DNA of 64,000 nt from Ailanthus altissimus (GCA_946807835.1 OX327693.1:8697501-8761500), one strand, 5' to 3'. Positions 46,871 to 58,079 are shown, counted from the stretch's first letter. Numbers and translations: made by a program. Notes: generated by a model not told the origin, from the sequence alone.

Positions 46871-46889
46871 TCTTACCATATTTGTATAT

Positions 46890-49125
46890 AAAATAATTAG
46901 TGATATATTGAAATCATAATTGTATAAACATAAAGCAAATATTTATACACAAAAGGGATGGCACGTAAGCACAAATCCCAACAATATTTTCCTCAATTCT
47001 TGTAAAGCAAAAAGAAATAATAGGTTTTATTTTATCATTTATAAAGGACAATAGGCCGTAAAATTTTGAATAAATATTTGTTGATATGTAAGTGTGATAA
47101 AATTGTGTCGGAAGCATGATGAGTTAGGTAAGATGATTAAGAAAAGTCAAATAAAGGCCTGTTTTATAGACTTAGGGACCTTGCCGTCTTGGCACTAATA
47201 GCCGGCAATGCATTTATGACTTGAAGACTTTTGAGCTAACATTTGAAATTTTGGACTTGAGGCCAAATTAACTTTATTAATTACAAGAATTTTTGTGGTC
47301 TTAACATAGATTTTTTGGCCGATAGATTAAAAGCAGACATGAAGAAAGATAAAGCACACTTGACATAAAGATAAAGCAGAAGCACTCATGTCATGATTAA
47401 CTGCTAAATGATGAGTAGCTTGAATTATCACTATCGTATCTTTAGGTAAAGTCATTGAATTGGGCCTAGAAACTTATCGTGTCTGGTGATGTGGTATTCA
47501 TTGAGCGGGTTCTCATCAATGCAGTTGCTTCTCTTTGGACTTCGCTGTCAGTTGGATAAGGTTGAGAATCTTGGGATAGTGATAAAGTCAAGTTGGGTTG
47601 GTGAGATGTTTCATCAATTTGCATGTGGTCACCTGGCACACTGAGCTGTGGAAAGTTATCCAGGTTTAAATGAAATTCATTTGGATTTGGAAAGTAATGG
47701 TGGTGTCTAAAGTAGTCAGTCTCTCTTTGATGTGATAAAGCGGCACGGATCTAGTTTTTGTGAAAAATAGAAAGAGCAATGTAGGTCAAAATGAGTCTTT
47801 CTGGTCGCTTTTATCTGTGTCGTATCCGTGAGAGAGGAACTTATGAAATTGTTGTTCCCATACATTGAATGAGGGCTCTGGTTGAGTAGAATGTGGGTCT
47901 ACCATATCTTGATCTTCTGCAAGTGAGCTGGTCTAGATGAGGGATGTGCTGGCTTCCTCTTGGATTTAGGTGTCGGTTGGATAAGGTTAAGAGTCTTGAA
48001 AGAGGGATAAGTCAAGATTGGGTTAGTGTTGGTCAAGTTTTGTCGGGATAGCTGGCTGAGGCCATTGGTGAAGGTTATCAATTTCTTGTCTGTATCTGGC
48101 ATAATAAGTCATGTTTGGGGTATGGTGATGGTGGGTGGAGTAATCTGTATTTCTGTGATGTGAAAAATGATATTTTTGTCTTTGTCGGGATTTGTGTAAA
48201 TTAGCAAAATTCAGTTCTTCTGCAAAGTCATCTTCAACTTGTTCCCAAGGTGCAGCATCTTCTGGGGAGATCCAAACAGACGGAGAAATTATCTGGTTTT
48301 CTTGGGCAAGAATTCTTTTAAGTTCTCTCTTTTGTTGGATTACTTCTTCAGGCTAGAGCTTAATTGATCATTTTAGTGAAAGGGAATAGGTGAAGTAATC
48401 ATTGACAGTGGGATAATAATGAATTTTATGATTTGAAACAATCATATCCTTTCGTTGGAAAAGTAAGACAGACCAAAGATGTTGTTTGGGGATTGCAGCA
48501 TTTGTGTTTTTTACAATCATGTGTTAAAATTTAGTTATCCACTATGTCTTTGGGTAAAACCATTAGAGAAAAATCAGGGCTGGATAATCTTCATCATATT
48601 TTTCTAATTCTTGGAGGGTTCTAAGTGGGAATTCTATAGCGGTTGTATATAGATCCAACATGTACCATAACAAGTAAATGACAGGTTTGGACCATTGGAA
48701 AAATGAAAAAAAAAGAGTGCAGGTGAAAGAAAAGGTATTCCAAGTTGAACAAAGGGCCACCAAGAACTATGAGTCTATATTCTTGGACTGCCAAGATGAT
48801 GTAGTGTCTGATGAATTCTTTGACACGAAAAAAGAGCGTTCTGGTTCTGATTAGTTGTGGAAATTGTGGTGTAGTAAAAGGAACAGGAGGAGTTATGATA
48901 ATGGGATTCATCATGAAGATGGTAAGAGAGTTGGTTTTCTTTATTGTTAGAAAAATGGTTGTGAGGTTTAGGCTATTTATAGGGTTTCGTGAAAGAAAAT
49001 CAGCAATCGTTTTGTCTTTTCTTTTTTTGTGGATGGCGTTAAAGGAATAGTTAAAAAAATTATCTTTGCCATCGTAGTAATTGTGCTAATGGAATCTTTT
49101 CTGTTTGAAGCTGAGCATATTAGAA
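46890..49125 (-). pseudogene. Probable endogenous pararetrovirus fragment (RNase H end, second ORF, intergenic region)
   Basis: On minus, 49090-48985 reads IPLAQLLRWQ then HKKRKDKTIADFLSRNP, the C-terminal end of a retroelement RNase H. No integrase follows. Instead a new ATG (48914) starts a degenerate frame of proline-, tyrosine- and tryptophan-rich sequence, ending in better-kept stretches: QRKDMIVSNHKIHYYPTVND, and QIISPSVWISPEDAAPWEQ (48320-48230). RNase H at the end of one ORF, followed by a second ORF and then non-coding DNA, fits a caulimovirid (perhaps florendovirus-like). Several stops and shifts. I could not identify the second ORF; a Ty3 element with lost integrase is the alternative. 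Confidence 0.45.
47162..47168 (-). promoter_or_regulatory. Candidate TATA box of the pararetrovirus-like intergenic region
   Basis: TCTATAAAACAGGCC on the minus strand, downstream of repeated GCTTTATC words (plus 47349-47377) and 1 kb past the second ORF, where a pararetroviral genomic promoter would lie. Position-based inference only. Confidence 0.3.
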
Positions 49126-49617
49126 AAAAAAAATAGACATGTCAATCTCAATGAGAAAATGATATCCAATAAGATGGACTATTTTTTAAAGAGTTAAAGT
49201 AAAAGATATAATGTTGAGATCTATGGTTTAAGAATCAATTGAACTAAAGGTTTTTTTTTATTGAAGTTGATTTTTGATCATTTAAGATAATGCCTTCAAT
49301 ATTCTGATTTGAATGATAACTTAGTTGCGTAGAAATGCTAAATTATTTTCATTTTGAGAATGATATTAAGGTAATAAATGATATTATGACATATGAGTAA
49401 ATGTTGAAGAGATTAAAATTTTCAGAGGAGTTAAGAATTTTATTTGAGAGATTAATATGGGTATTCTACATCTATGTTATTCTTTAATGAATAAAAGATG
49501 AAGTGTATAAATGCCCATTAAATATTGAACAAATAGGTGAAAAGAATAAAAATATATGTGTATAAATTTTATAAGTTTATAATGTGTGCCATGTGTTTAT
49601 TTTCTAAATATATATTT
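49126..49617. other. Unassigned part of Tekay2 interior
   Basis: No convincing similarity in either strand; presumably decayed internal sequence. Confidence 0.4.
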
Positions 49618-49835
49618 TCTACTCCTCTTATATACTAAGCTATGAGTCACTTAAACTTAGAGATAATCTAACATATAAATGAGTGTTTATCAGGATTTTG
49701 GACCACAATGAGCAAATCCTTTATACCAAGAAGATTGCTTTGTAAATGTTTTATGAATAAACCATACAGTTGAAAAGGAAACTTGGGAACGAGAAGAGGA
49801 AATGAGATCTAAGTATCCTCATATGTTTTCTTAAG
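49618..49835 (+). pseudogene. Chromovirus integrase C-terminus/chromodomain, decayed
   Basis: Same segment as 30030-30255 but with stops and shifts: LSYESLKLRDN, SIRILDHNEQILYTKKI (with substitutions), NHTVEKETWEREEEMRSKYP, TAA near 49832. It confirms that Tekay2's 3' interior is authentic chromovirus pol. Confidence 0.75.
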
Positions 49836-49863
49836 TCATGAATTTTCAAGACGAAATTCTTAT

Positions 49864-49877
49864 AAGAAGGGGAGAAT
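49864..49877 (+). other. Polypurine tract of Tekay2
   Basis: AAGAAGGGGAGAAT directly before the 3' LTR. Confidence 0.8.
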
Positions 49878-52800
49878 TGTAGTAACCACTTATCCAACAC
49901 CGAAAAGAATAGATATTTATATATATATATGTATAATATTTTTATTTTATTTGTATGTGAATGATACTTAATTTATGTATTGTTATTTGTATTGTTTGTA
50001 TAGATCAAGGACATACTATTAGTATTGGGTTTATTTGCAAGACTTTAGATTTATTTTAGGGACTAAATTATAATACTTTAAAAGTTTTATGGGGAAATTT
50101 ATAAATATCAAAACTTAGCCTCTTAGTATAAAAATACAATTTTGAAATCCTAATTCACTTATTTTGGTCGAGCTACCTCTTTTAGAGTGAGAAAAGAGAG
50201 AAAGAAAGGGGAGAGAAAGAGAAGAAGAAGAAAAAAGAAGAAGAAGAAAGTTGAAATTTAAACTTTAAGAGGTATATTATAATCATTTTTTAGTTTCTTA
50301 GTGTTAAATTAGTTAATTCCTTTAAGTTTTGATTTCTGAAAATGTGTACAATTGAGGATTTGATGTGTATTTTGTAAGATATTGTGAGAATTGATGATGA
50401 TGTATGTAGATAGCTTGATAAATCATGATAGAAAAGAGAGAAAGAAAGGGGAGAGAAAGAGAAGAAAAAGAAAAAAAAAAAGAAGAAAGTTGAAATTTAA
50501 ACTTTAAGAGGTATATTATAATCATTTTTTAGTTTCTTAGTGTTAAATTAGTTAATTCTTTAAGTTTTGATTTCTGAAAATGTGTACAATTGAGGATTTG
50601 ATGTGTATTTTGTAAGATATTGTGAGAATTGATGATGATCTATGTAGATAGCTTGATAAATCATGATGAATTGCAGAATTTCTACCTGATAGTCTCTTGA
50701 TCCATAAATTTTATAAATTATTGTGGATTATGGTTTTGAATTTTTAGTATATGAAATTGACATGTTTAGAATCATTTAAGACTTTGAATCGATTGAAAAT
50801 TCTAAAAATTAAATTTTTAGTGAATTTATCAAAATGACCCCGAAATTCTAGAAATTTCCTGTGTTAACAGTATGATACAGTGACAAATAATTTTTGGTCT
50901 GCTTAATGATCTTCAAAAATTATAAATTTATGAAATATGATAATTTTATATGTCTAATATGATATACTCAGAATTGAAAATTTAGATCAATGTGGTTAAA
51001 TTGTTATGATTTTCTAAAGAGTTTCAGCTTATTGCAGTATTTGATTAACAAATTTTTAAAGTTATAGAATAAAATAGTTTTAAAATACTTTTGGCATTGA
51101 TTTTGAAGTGAAATATTTATCTTGAATTGCGATATGTGTCAAGAGTAATTCTGTGATAGTTTTTATAATTTTTAAGTTATTATATGATTTTATAAAATTG
51201 AGAGATTGAATACTATTCAATAAATATCTTGATCCTGTTAGGATAATAGTTTGGATTTGATAGTGTTTATGGAATGGATTGTGTAGGAATTATAATATAA
51301 TATTTATACATAAGAAGGATATATGAGTCAAAAATGATATATTTTGATTTTAGAGTAATTGGACATCATTTGATATATAAATTTTTTTTGTTAAGTGTAA
51401 GTGGTCAGAATGACAAGTTTTGAGAAACCAAGTAATTAAACCAATTCGATGTGATAAGTGTAATATGTGTAATTTTATAAGCTATTTAAAGTATTTTATA
51501 TGAATGTTGAGGCTCATGAAAGGATTAATCTCCATTGATAGGTTAAGGAGATTTAAGCCTTGTAGCTGAAAGTGTTAAGAGGTAAGTATACTAGACTTTT
51601 ACTGAAATCACAATAAACATAGTAATTGTCTATGTATGATTTTGTAAATGTGCTTAGAAATATGTTTATGTTATGCCAAAGTATATTTGATATGAAATGT
51701 GAAAGACATATGTTTATGAATGTGAGCATTGACATTGAGCATGGACATACATGTGTTTTTGAAAGTAAGTTTTTAAAATGAAATGTGTTTAATAAAGAAA
51801 GCTTTTGAAGTGTAATATATCCATGAGAAACATTTTGTATTTTGAGGATGTTTGAACTCACTGTTGACTTAGTAGGTATTTTATGTGATTTGTGGAGCCT
51901 TTATGTGTGGCATTTCCTTCGGGATTGGTATATGTTATGTGTTTCATATGTATGGAGGATCCTATTGGTACCTAAAGGAAGATTGAGTCATCACATTCAT
52001 GTGGTGGCATATTAGTGCATGTGAGAGGACTCACCGATGATCAGGGTGAAATTTTGGCTCTTACCTTAGGGCTTGAGCATTATATATGTGTAATTTAAAC
52101 CTCACTTGTACTATTCTTCTCATATGGTATGTCACTTATAAGTGATATTTGGCTCATTATGTGATATTTGATATGAAAGTCCTACTAAGTAGTAGTTGAG
52201 TGATGGTATTCCTATTATTTATTTTGAAAGAATGTGTAAGCGCTTACCTGACATGTGATTTGATAAGATTATGAATTTTAATTTATCACAACATATCATA
52301 CATATGTATTGTGTACATATATGTATTTGTAATTTGATATATGAAAAATTAGTATGCTTACTGAGTTTTATACTCATTATAGTTTACAGTGATTTCAGGT
52401 AAATAAGGTATATGTGTACTTAGCAGATTTGACAAGGCTTTTGCTGTCCTTTGGGTTCCCTAAGTTACTAGGTTGCTAAGTGTTTCATCTGTAGACACAT
52501 AGTTTAAGATATTTGATTTGTCCTTATTGAATAAATACTTATGTGTTATTTTATTAGGTGTGGTTGTATTTGGTTTATGTTTCATCAAGTGTGGTTATGG
52601 GTTGATTTTAAGTAAGACTTTGTAATAAATATATTTTGGGCTTCCGGTAACAAAGTTATTACTGGTAACGTAGTAGAGTGTTAATCTCTGAGAAAACTCT
52701 GCATATCTCCAGTTTATTAATTGCCCTAGTCATAATTCAATTGTTATAATTTTAAAAAATTGAAATGAATGTTTAAATATTTTCAATAAATATTTATGTT

Positions 52801-52936
52801 TATATTTTTAAACATGAGATCAACCTATAATCAGAATTTAGGAATATACTAGAAATAATAAGATTGTATGTGTGCTCATTATTGAATGAATGTAAGTTAT
52901 GTCGTGCATCAAATCTTTTTGGTCTGGGGCATGACA
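49878..52936 (+). repeat. 3' LTR of Tekay2
   Basis: 3059 bp, TGTAGTAACCACTTATCC to TCTGGGGCATGACA. It is longer than the 5' LTR because of a 240-bp tandem duplication. TATAAAAATA at 50127. Minus-strand frame 51553-51861 matches 42050-42358. Confidence 0.92.
50191..50668 (+). repeat. 240-bp tandem duplication within the Tekay2 3' LTR
   Basis: GAAAAGAGAGAAAGAAAGGG at 50191 recurs at 50431, and the following sequence to AAATCATGAT repeats almost identically. It is absent from the 5' LTR and the other family members, so it arose after insertion, probably by slippage at the GA-rich tract. Confidence 0.9.
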
Positions 52937-53816
52937 ACAAGCCTTAAGATCTTAAGATTTTTAATCCTAAAATTGCCCGTAGCGCTATAAACCTTGAGTT
53001 TACATAGAAATATTCTTAAAAGAAAAAATATTGTGGATTTATGAGAAAATGGTACTAAAGTGAAAAACAAATCAGCCTTGAAGGTACTTATTAATCTAGG
53101 TTTGGGGGTATCCATTATATAAAAAAGAAAAAAAAAAAAGGAAAGTCTTTAAATTCATAATATGCCCAGCTTAAGAAAAAAGATGAAATTCTTTGTAATA
53201 TTGATTAAAAGAAAGATGAAAATATCATAAGTTTGAAAGAAGAGTTAAAATCAATGAGAAAAATGAATCAAGAAGTTTCTAGGTAAACTTTAAATGTTCA
53301 TAGTGTGATTTGAATATCATAAATATATCCGTATATCCCACCTTGATTCTAGCCTTACGTTATAAGCTAATTAAAATTCTAAATAGATCCCTAAACACGC
53401 ATCTTTCTACATTAGTGGAGAGTGGTATGAAAAACAAACTTATAATAGTGTTATTATGAATCGAAATGTGCCAAGACATTATCTTTATGTACTATTTTAA
53501 GCTCTTAAGTAAATCTAAGTTTCATTCGACTATTTACTTGCTTATTGCGCACATATACACACATACACGCAAGTGATTAATTATAAAAGAGAATGAACGA
53601 CTTGATGAATTGTATGATGATTTATTGAAGTGGTCTATTAATTTTTAAAAGGACTTGTGTCATTTCTATACTCTTTGAGACAATGATTATGATCATATAA
53701 ATTGACCAAGCTTATTTTTGTTTTGAGCTTTTAGTGTTGATCGAGTCAATAATAAATTTTGAATGTTTATTTTTGTTTCACTTGAGGACAAGTAAAGTCT
53801 TAAGTTTGGAGGCATT
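52937..53816 (+). other. O1 3' non-coding region, second part
   Basis: Continues 40623 and matches O2 36175-36972. It ends in CTTGAGGACAAGTAAAGTC, TAAGTTTGGAGGCATT, the Athila-type polypurine region before the LTR. Confidence 0.75.
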
Positions 53817-54321
53817 TGATAGGAGTTAATTAGGTCTAATATTTTTATCTTCTAAGCTTAATATTTTTTGTTTAAATTATGATTCTTTTTATTTTTTTAT
53901 GTGCTTTATTGTTATTTTATAGATTTAGAATTAATAGAGCAAATAGGGATAAATATCTAAAGAAAATAAAGCAAACACATGAAAATTGTTATAGTACCTG
54001 TTATAGTAAATTGCTATAGTGATAAGCTACAGTAACTTTACTATAGTACCAATACCGCAGAGTATAGAAACGAGCGTCGCGATGCTTAAGACAGTGTGTA
54101 TAGCGCTCCAGTGCCCAAAATCTAGTGCTGCAACGCTGAGTAAATAGTAATCCATGTACAGTATGCTTGAATAATAACTTGTGTATTGACTTATATTTGA
54201 TGTTTTACCTTAAATTGAAGATATAAATTTATAAATAGAAGATCAAAAATTCTAATTCAAAAATTTAAAAGGAGAGAGAAGAAGAGAGAAAGAGTAACTT
54301 TTGGAAGATCAAGAAGATTGA
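53817..54321 (+). repeat. 3' LTR of O1, truncated
   Basis: Starts TGATAGGAGTTAATTAGG and matches 21958-22440 up to about AAGAAGATTGA. Beyond it the sequence changes to LTR X in the opposite orientation. Confidence 0.8.
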
Positions 54322-54330
54322 TGTTTCTGT

Positions 54331-54858
54331 TGAGTTTATCAAAGTATTCCTAATTCAATCACAATATTGATAAGATATTATGAAACATTAAGAATAAAAT
54401 AATTTGAATAATAAATAATTGAATTCAAATAAATATTAAAAAGATTCAATATTTAAGTACACATGTTGAGTTCAAGTAATAACATTAAAAAAGAAATCAA
54501 TTCATGGTCACAAGAGAATTATGGTTGAAAAATAAAATAAACATGATAGAATCAAAAGTAAACCAATATAGATGTCAATTTAATGTTGGTTGATATGCCA
54601 AAGATTCGCCAAAAATCTCTTGTTTCTCTTAGTAATCTCTCTCTAAATTATTCTATTTATGTTATAATTACTTTATCAGCTCTAAAGAGCCCTACATTGT
54701 GTCTCCCTTCCTCTCCTTAGAGGTTGGGACAAGTGACTTTTATGTAGGTATTGATTGGAGTCTTGAAGTTGTATTTCTTCTTATTTCAGGATAAGTCACA
54801 CGTTAGGGCTAAAATTCTCCATTGTTGCAGCATCAATACATTTTATTCCATTGCTACT
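54331..54858 (-). repeat. LTR X, right part 1
   Basis: Matches the middle of the complete minus LTR 32845-34197 (from about 33408). With 21158-21523 and 56249-56593 it makes one LTR from which about 0.2 kb is missing, together with most of O1's 3' LTR. Confidence 0.7.
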
Positions 54859-56248
54859 TGTTATGTATTTTGTATGTATATACTTTTAACGCAAGTGCAC
54901 ATTATCGCAATAAGTAATATACGATGAGAAAAAATGTCGATCCCACGAGAAATTGTTATTACTATTTGCTAAGTACTAAAATTGTGTCTTCTTATTCTTA
55001 TTAAAACTATTGGTAATTCGATGATTTGGATATCTAAAGTAACAAAACAAACAGAATAATTATAAGAATTGAGCAAAGAGAACAAACGTGACAACATCAA
55101 TACTCAAATGCCTAGGATTATACTAATCCCTCAATACTTCGCTTGAATCTAATTACTCCCCTTAGCTCTATTAATATGAATTATTAACCAAGAACTCTAA
55201 TATCCTCATAAGTCTCTTCCAATGGTCAAGTGAGTATATCTCATTCAATCAATTATCAATATTCCTATGATAATAAAATTAAAATAAGATTTATTAAGTT
55301 CAAGTTCTCTAATTGACCATATAAGCTATATGAGTATATTTTTATCTTATATGAAACTCATGCTTTTACACAATGTTCATACATCAATCTATTCATGGCT
55401 AACATAAAATTCCCTTTTCTAAGTTCATTAAGGTTCTCAAATCAATTTAATACAATGTTATATAAGTAGAAGCATTAAGCATAAAACAAATTGAACAATT
55501 CAATACCAATATGATGAATAAGGAAAAATAATCAATCTAAGCTACATATTGAGTTTACATTGTAATCCTAGTAATAAAACTTAATTCATAATTGTAAACA
55601 TAAGTTTATAGCATCTAACAACATCATTATACATATAAGAATCAACAACAAGTACGAAATTAAAGAGAAGAGAAAATTTTCCTTGATGCAACAGTGATGT
55701 TCTTTCTTCAGTATGCAAAATTCATTCTTCTTCTTGTTGATTCTTGCTTCTAAGTCCAAATAATGTGTTTAATTTTGTGTTCTTTGCTTTCTAACTCATT
55801 TTTGGTTCAATAATGGATGTTTATATAGGTTTAGAGTTGCAAACATAGGACAATATTGTCTTAAAAGAGTGCCCAGCATTAAGTGTCGTGACATTGCAAT
55901 TCAATGCCGCAACACTGGAGCTACTGATTTGAATGCCACAGCTAATGCCTCGGCGCTACACTGTAGCGGATGAATAATAACCCATATGCACTATTTATAT
56001 AATATAGTAATATTACTGTTCATACATACTGTTCATTGGAACTATTTGTAGCACTGTTCATATTTGAGCATTTAGTCATTTCTTATATCAAATAACTTCG
56101 TTTACATCTGGTTTTCGGTATTTTTGCACCAATAATTCTTAAACTTATAAAATAACATTAATATACATAAACAGCCAAATTATTGGGATAAATTAAATAA
56201 ATATTAAATTTATGAGGATAAAATAATTTATATAATTACGCCCTATCA
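54859..56248 (-). mobile_element. LTR Y: Athila-like solo LTR nested in LTR X
   Basis: 1390 bp, TGTTATGTATTTTG to CGCCCTATCA; flanks CTACT (54854-54858) and CTACA (56249-56253), one mismatch. Joining the flanks restores CATTGCTACAGCACAACC of the host LTR. The CTGTTCA/GCACTGTTCA-rich stretch (55990-56070) is the family's characteristic segment. Confidence 0.82.
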
Positions 56249-56593
56249 CTACAGCACAACCTCTTCACTGTTGTGGTGATTTTGTCATTAAATTAAGACT
56301 TCTTAAGTACTTGAGTTGGTAGGGCGATACCTACTTTCGCTGTAACATTTTTGGCTTGGGAATTGACGTTGGGGCGATGGATCAACAACTTTGAATTCTT
56401 TGCATTTTGGTCTCTAATTTTGCTATTGTTCTCAAAACTTGCAATTTTGCTCTAATTTCTTTAGTTTTCATCTTTTAAGTCCAATCCCTACAAAACAAAT
56501 ATTTAAGCACATAAATAGCCTTCTATGCACCTAAAAACCAATAATTACTAAGTAAATTTAGCATAAAAGTTTATATCTATTTTACCCATATCA
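56249..56593 (-). repeat. LTR X, right part 2 (LTR start)
   Basis: On minus, the LTR starts TGATATGGGTAAAATAG at 56593. It is preceded by GACTAGCAATTCTCTAAATT and TGGGGAAGTT, a decayed Athila polypurine region. Confidence 0.75.
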
Positions 56594-57240
56594 AACTTCC
56601 CCAAATTTAGAGAATTGCTAGTCCTCGAGTAAAGAAAAAAAATTAAAGATATTATACTTGACTCAAAATAAAATAAAGACTCAAAAAATAAAAATACAAC
56701 CTGCTAGGTTGATTAAATGATTATAATAATTGTCTCAAAGGCTATTGAAATGAGACAAGTCTTTTCAAACTTTTTAATAAATCACTCTTGATAATTCATT
56801 GTATCATTCATCAAGTTCTTCATTTTTCCCTGTAATTCATCACTTTGTGTGTGTGCAATAACTAAGAAAATAGTCAAATAATACCTACATTTACTCAATT
56901 ACTTTAAGATAGTACAAAAAAAAGATGTTTCAACATATTTTAATTTATAATAACACTACTATAGGCTTGCTTTTCATACCACTTTCCACTAATGTAGAAA
57001 GACACATGTCTAAGAATCTGTTTAAGACTTTAATTAGCTTGTAATTAAATGTTAGGGTCAAGGTGAGTATAAAAATAAATATATGATGTTCAAGTCACCT
57101 ATGAACACTTAAACTTTATATAGAAACCTCTTAATCTCATTTTTCTTATATATACTAGATGAATATGAGAAAAGATGCTCTAAATTTAATCATGCCAAAA
57201 GAGCAATTTTACTCTTGTAAGTCTTTAATAGAAGTTCTTA
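56594..57240 (-). other. 3' non-coding region of the minus Athila-like element X
   Basis: Reverse complement matches 53180-53816 and 36400-36972 (GTCTCAAAGGCTATTG, TTAATTGCATGCAAGC-like and CATACCACTTTCCACT words). The rest of element X is missing or displaced. Confidence 0.7.
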
Positions 57241-57945
57241 AAATCGAAAAGGACCATTGATGTATGTGTGGAAGGGCAACCTCTACATGATGAATTTGAA
57301 AGTATTAAAGAAGAGATGTTAACGACACTAAGAGATTTATAGGATGATACGAAGTGGATATGTATTTTAAAAATATGAAAAATATTTTAACAATATTTTA
57401 GTAATTTAGTTCATTAACAATTGTTAGGTGTAAATCCAATTAGACCAATTAGCTAATTCCATATGCCCTTTACTTTTAAATTTAAGAGAGTCCACATAAG
57501 GAAGCATATAGAGGATCCTTCATAGCAGCCCAAATTAAGTTGGAGTAGTGCCATAAGTTAGTTGGATTACCGACATGGACAATTAAATGATTCAAAAGTA
57601 AGCTGATCTAATAGCCTATGAGGATTCAGAAGAAGGGTTTATATTTTTCCCCTCCAAATCTCGCATAAAAAAGGGATTTAGTTTACATTTTAAAGGATCA
57701 ATTCATTTTACATAAATACTTTCACATTTTTCAAACTAAATGCAAACATTTTTAAACAAAAAATCTAAAACAACCTTTAATTCTTTTTAAATTTTTTCTC
57801 CTAAACCTTACCTTCTAGTTCAAGACAAATTGGCTTAAGCATTAGAGTATCTTTGCAGCTGGATGAGGCGGAGTCTTTTGAAATTAAAAGAAAGGGATTA
57901 AGGATCAGAAAAATATTTAATCGAAGAAGTCCATATAGGAAACTT
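57241..57945 (+). repeat. Probable Tat-type Ty3 LTR (start unclear)
   Basis: Recognised by its end: TTGGCTTAAGCATTAGAGTA then TCTTTGCAG, the GACTTGAGC.TCGGAG..TCTTTGCAG word common near the 3' end of Tat-group LTRs, followed by a Tat-type primer site. The left boundary is not resolved. Confidence 0.45.
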
Positions 57946-57948
57946 TAA

Positions 57949-57969
57949 TGGCACCATCTATAGGAAACG
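57949..57969 (+). other. Primer-binding site, Tat type
   Basis: TGGCACCATCTATAGGAAAC, a decayed TGGCGCCGTCTGTGGGAAC, the primer site seen after Tat-group LTRs. Confidence 0.65.
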
Positions 57970-58079
57970 TATAGCTTGAAAATGACCACTTATCATTGAT
58001 ACATGAAAGAAAGACAAGTAAAGATGGTAGGATTGAGATATAACTAAGCAATTGGATCTCATCAAGAAGAGGAAGTGAG

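Larger units (their letters stand above)
40624..52936 (+). mobile_element. Tekay2: chromovirus carrying foreign cargo
   Basis: 12313 bp between TGTAGTAACC (40624) and GGGGCATGACA (52936). Target duplication GCAAG (40619-40623) / ACAAG (52937-52941), one mismatch; the empty site is preserved in O2 (36171-36186). 5' LTR, initiator-Met primer site, 0.4 kb leader, then an LOG retrocopy, a family-G repeat and a pararetrovirus-like fragment (all minus), a degenerate chromodomain, polypurine tract and 3' LTR. Gag, protease, RT and most of integrase are absent. Whether the cargo was acquired before or after insertion cannot be decided here. Confidence 0.85.
21958..54321 (+). mobile_element. O1: Athila-like gag-protease element (nested host)
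   Basis: Reassembled from fragments: 5' LTR 21958-23216, PBS 23223-23241, gag 23340-24497, O2 insertion, gag end/protease/tail 38384-39890, 3' non-coding 39891-40623, Tekay2 insertion, 3' non-coding 52937-53816, truncated 3' LTR 53817-54321. Subtracting insertions and one copy of each target duplication leaves an internal region of about 4.4 kb with no RT, RNase H or integrase. The 3' LTR ends at an irregular junction with LTR X, so O1's own target duplication cannot be tested. Confidence 0.75.
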
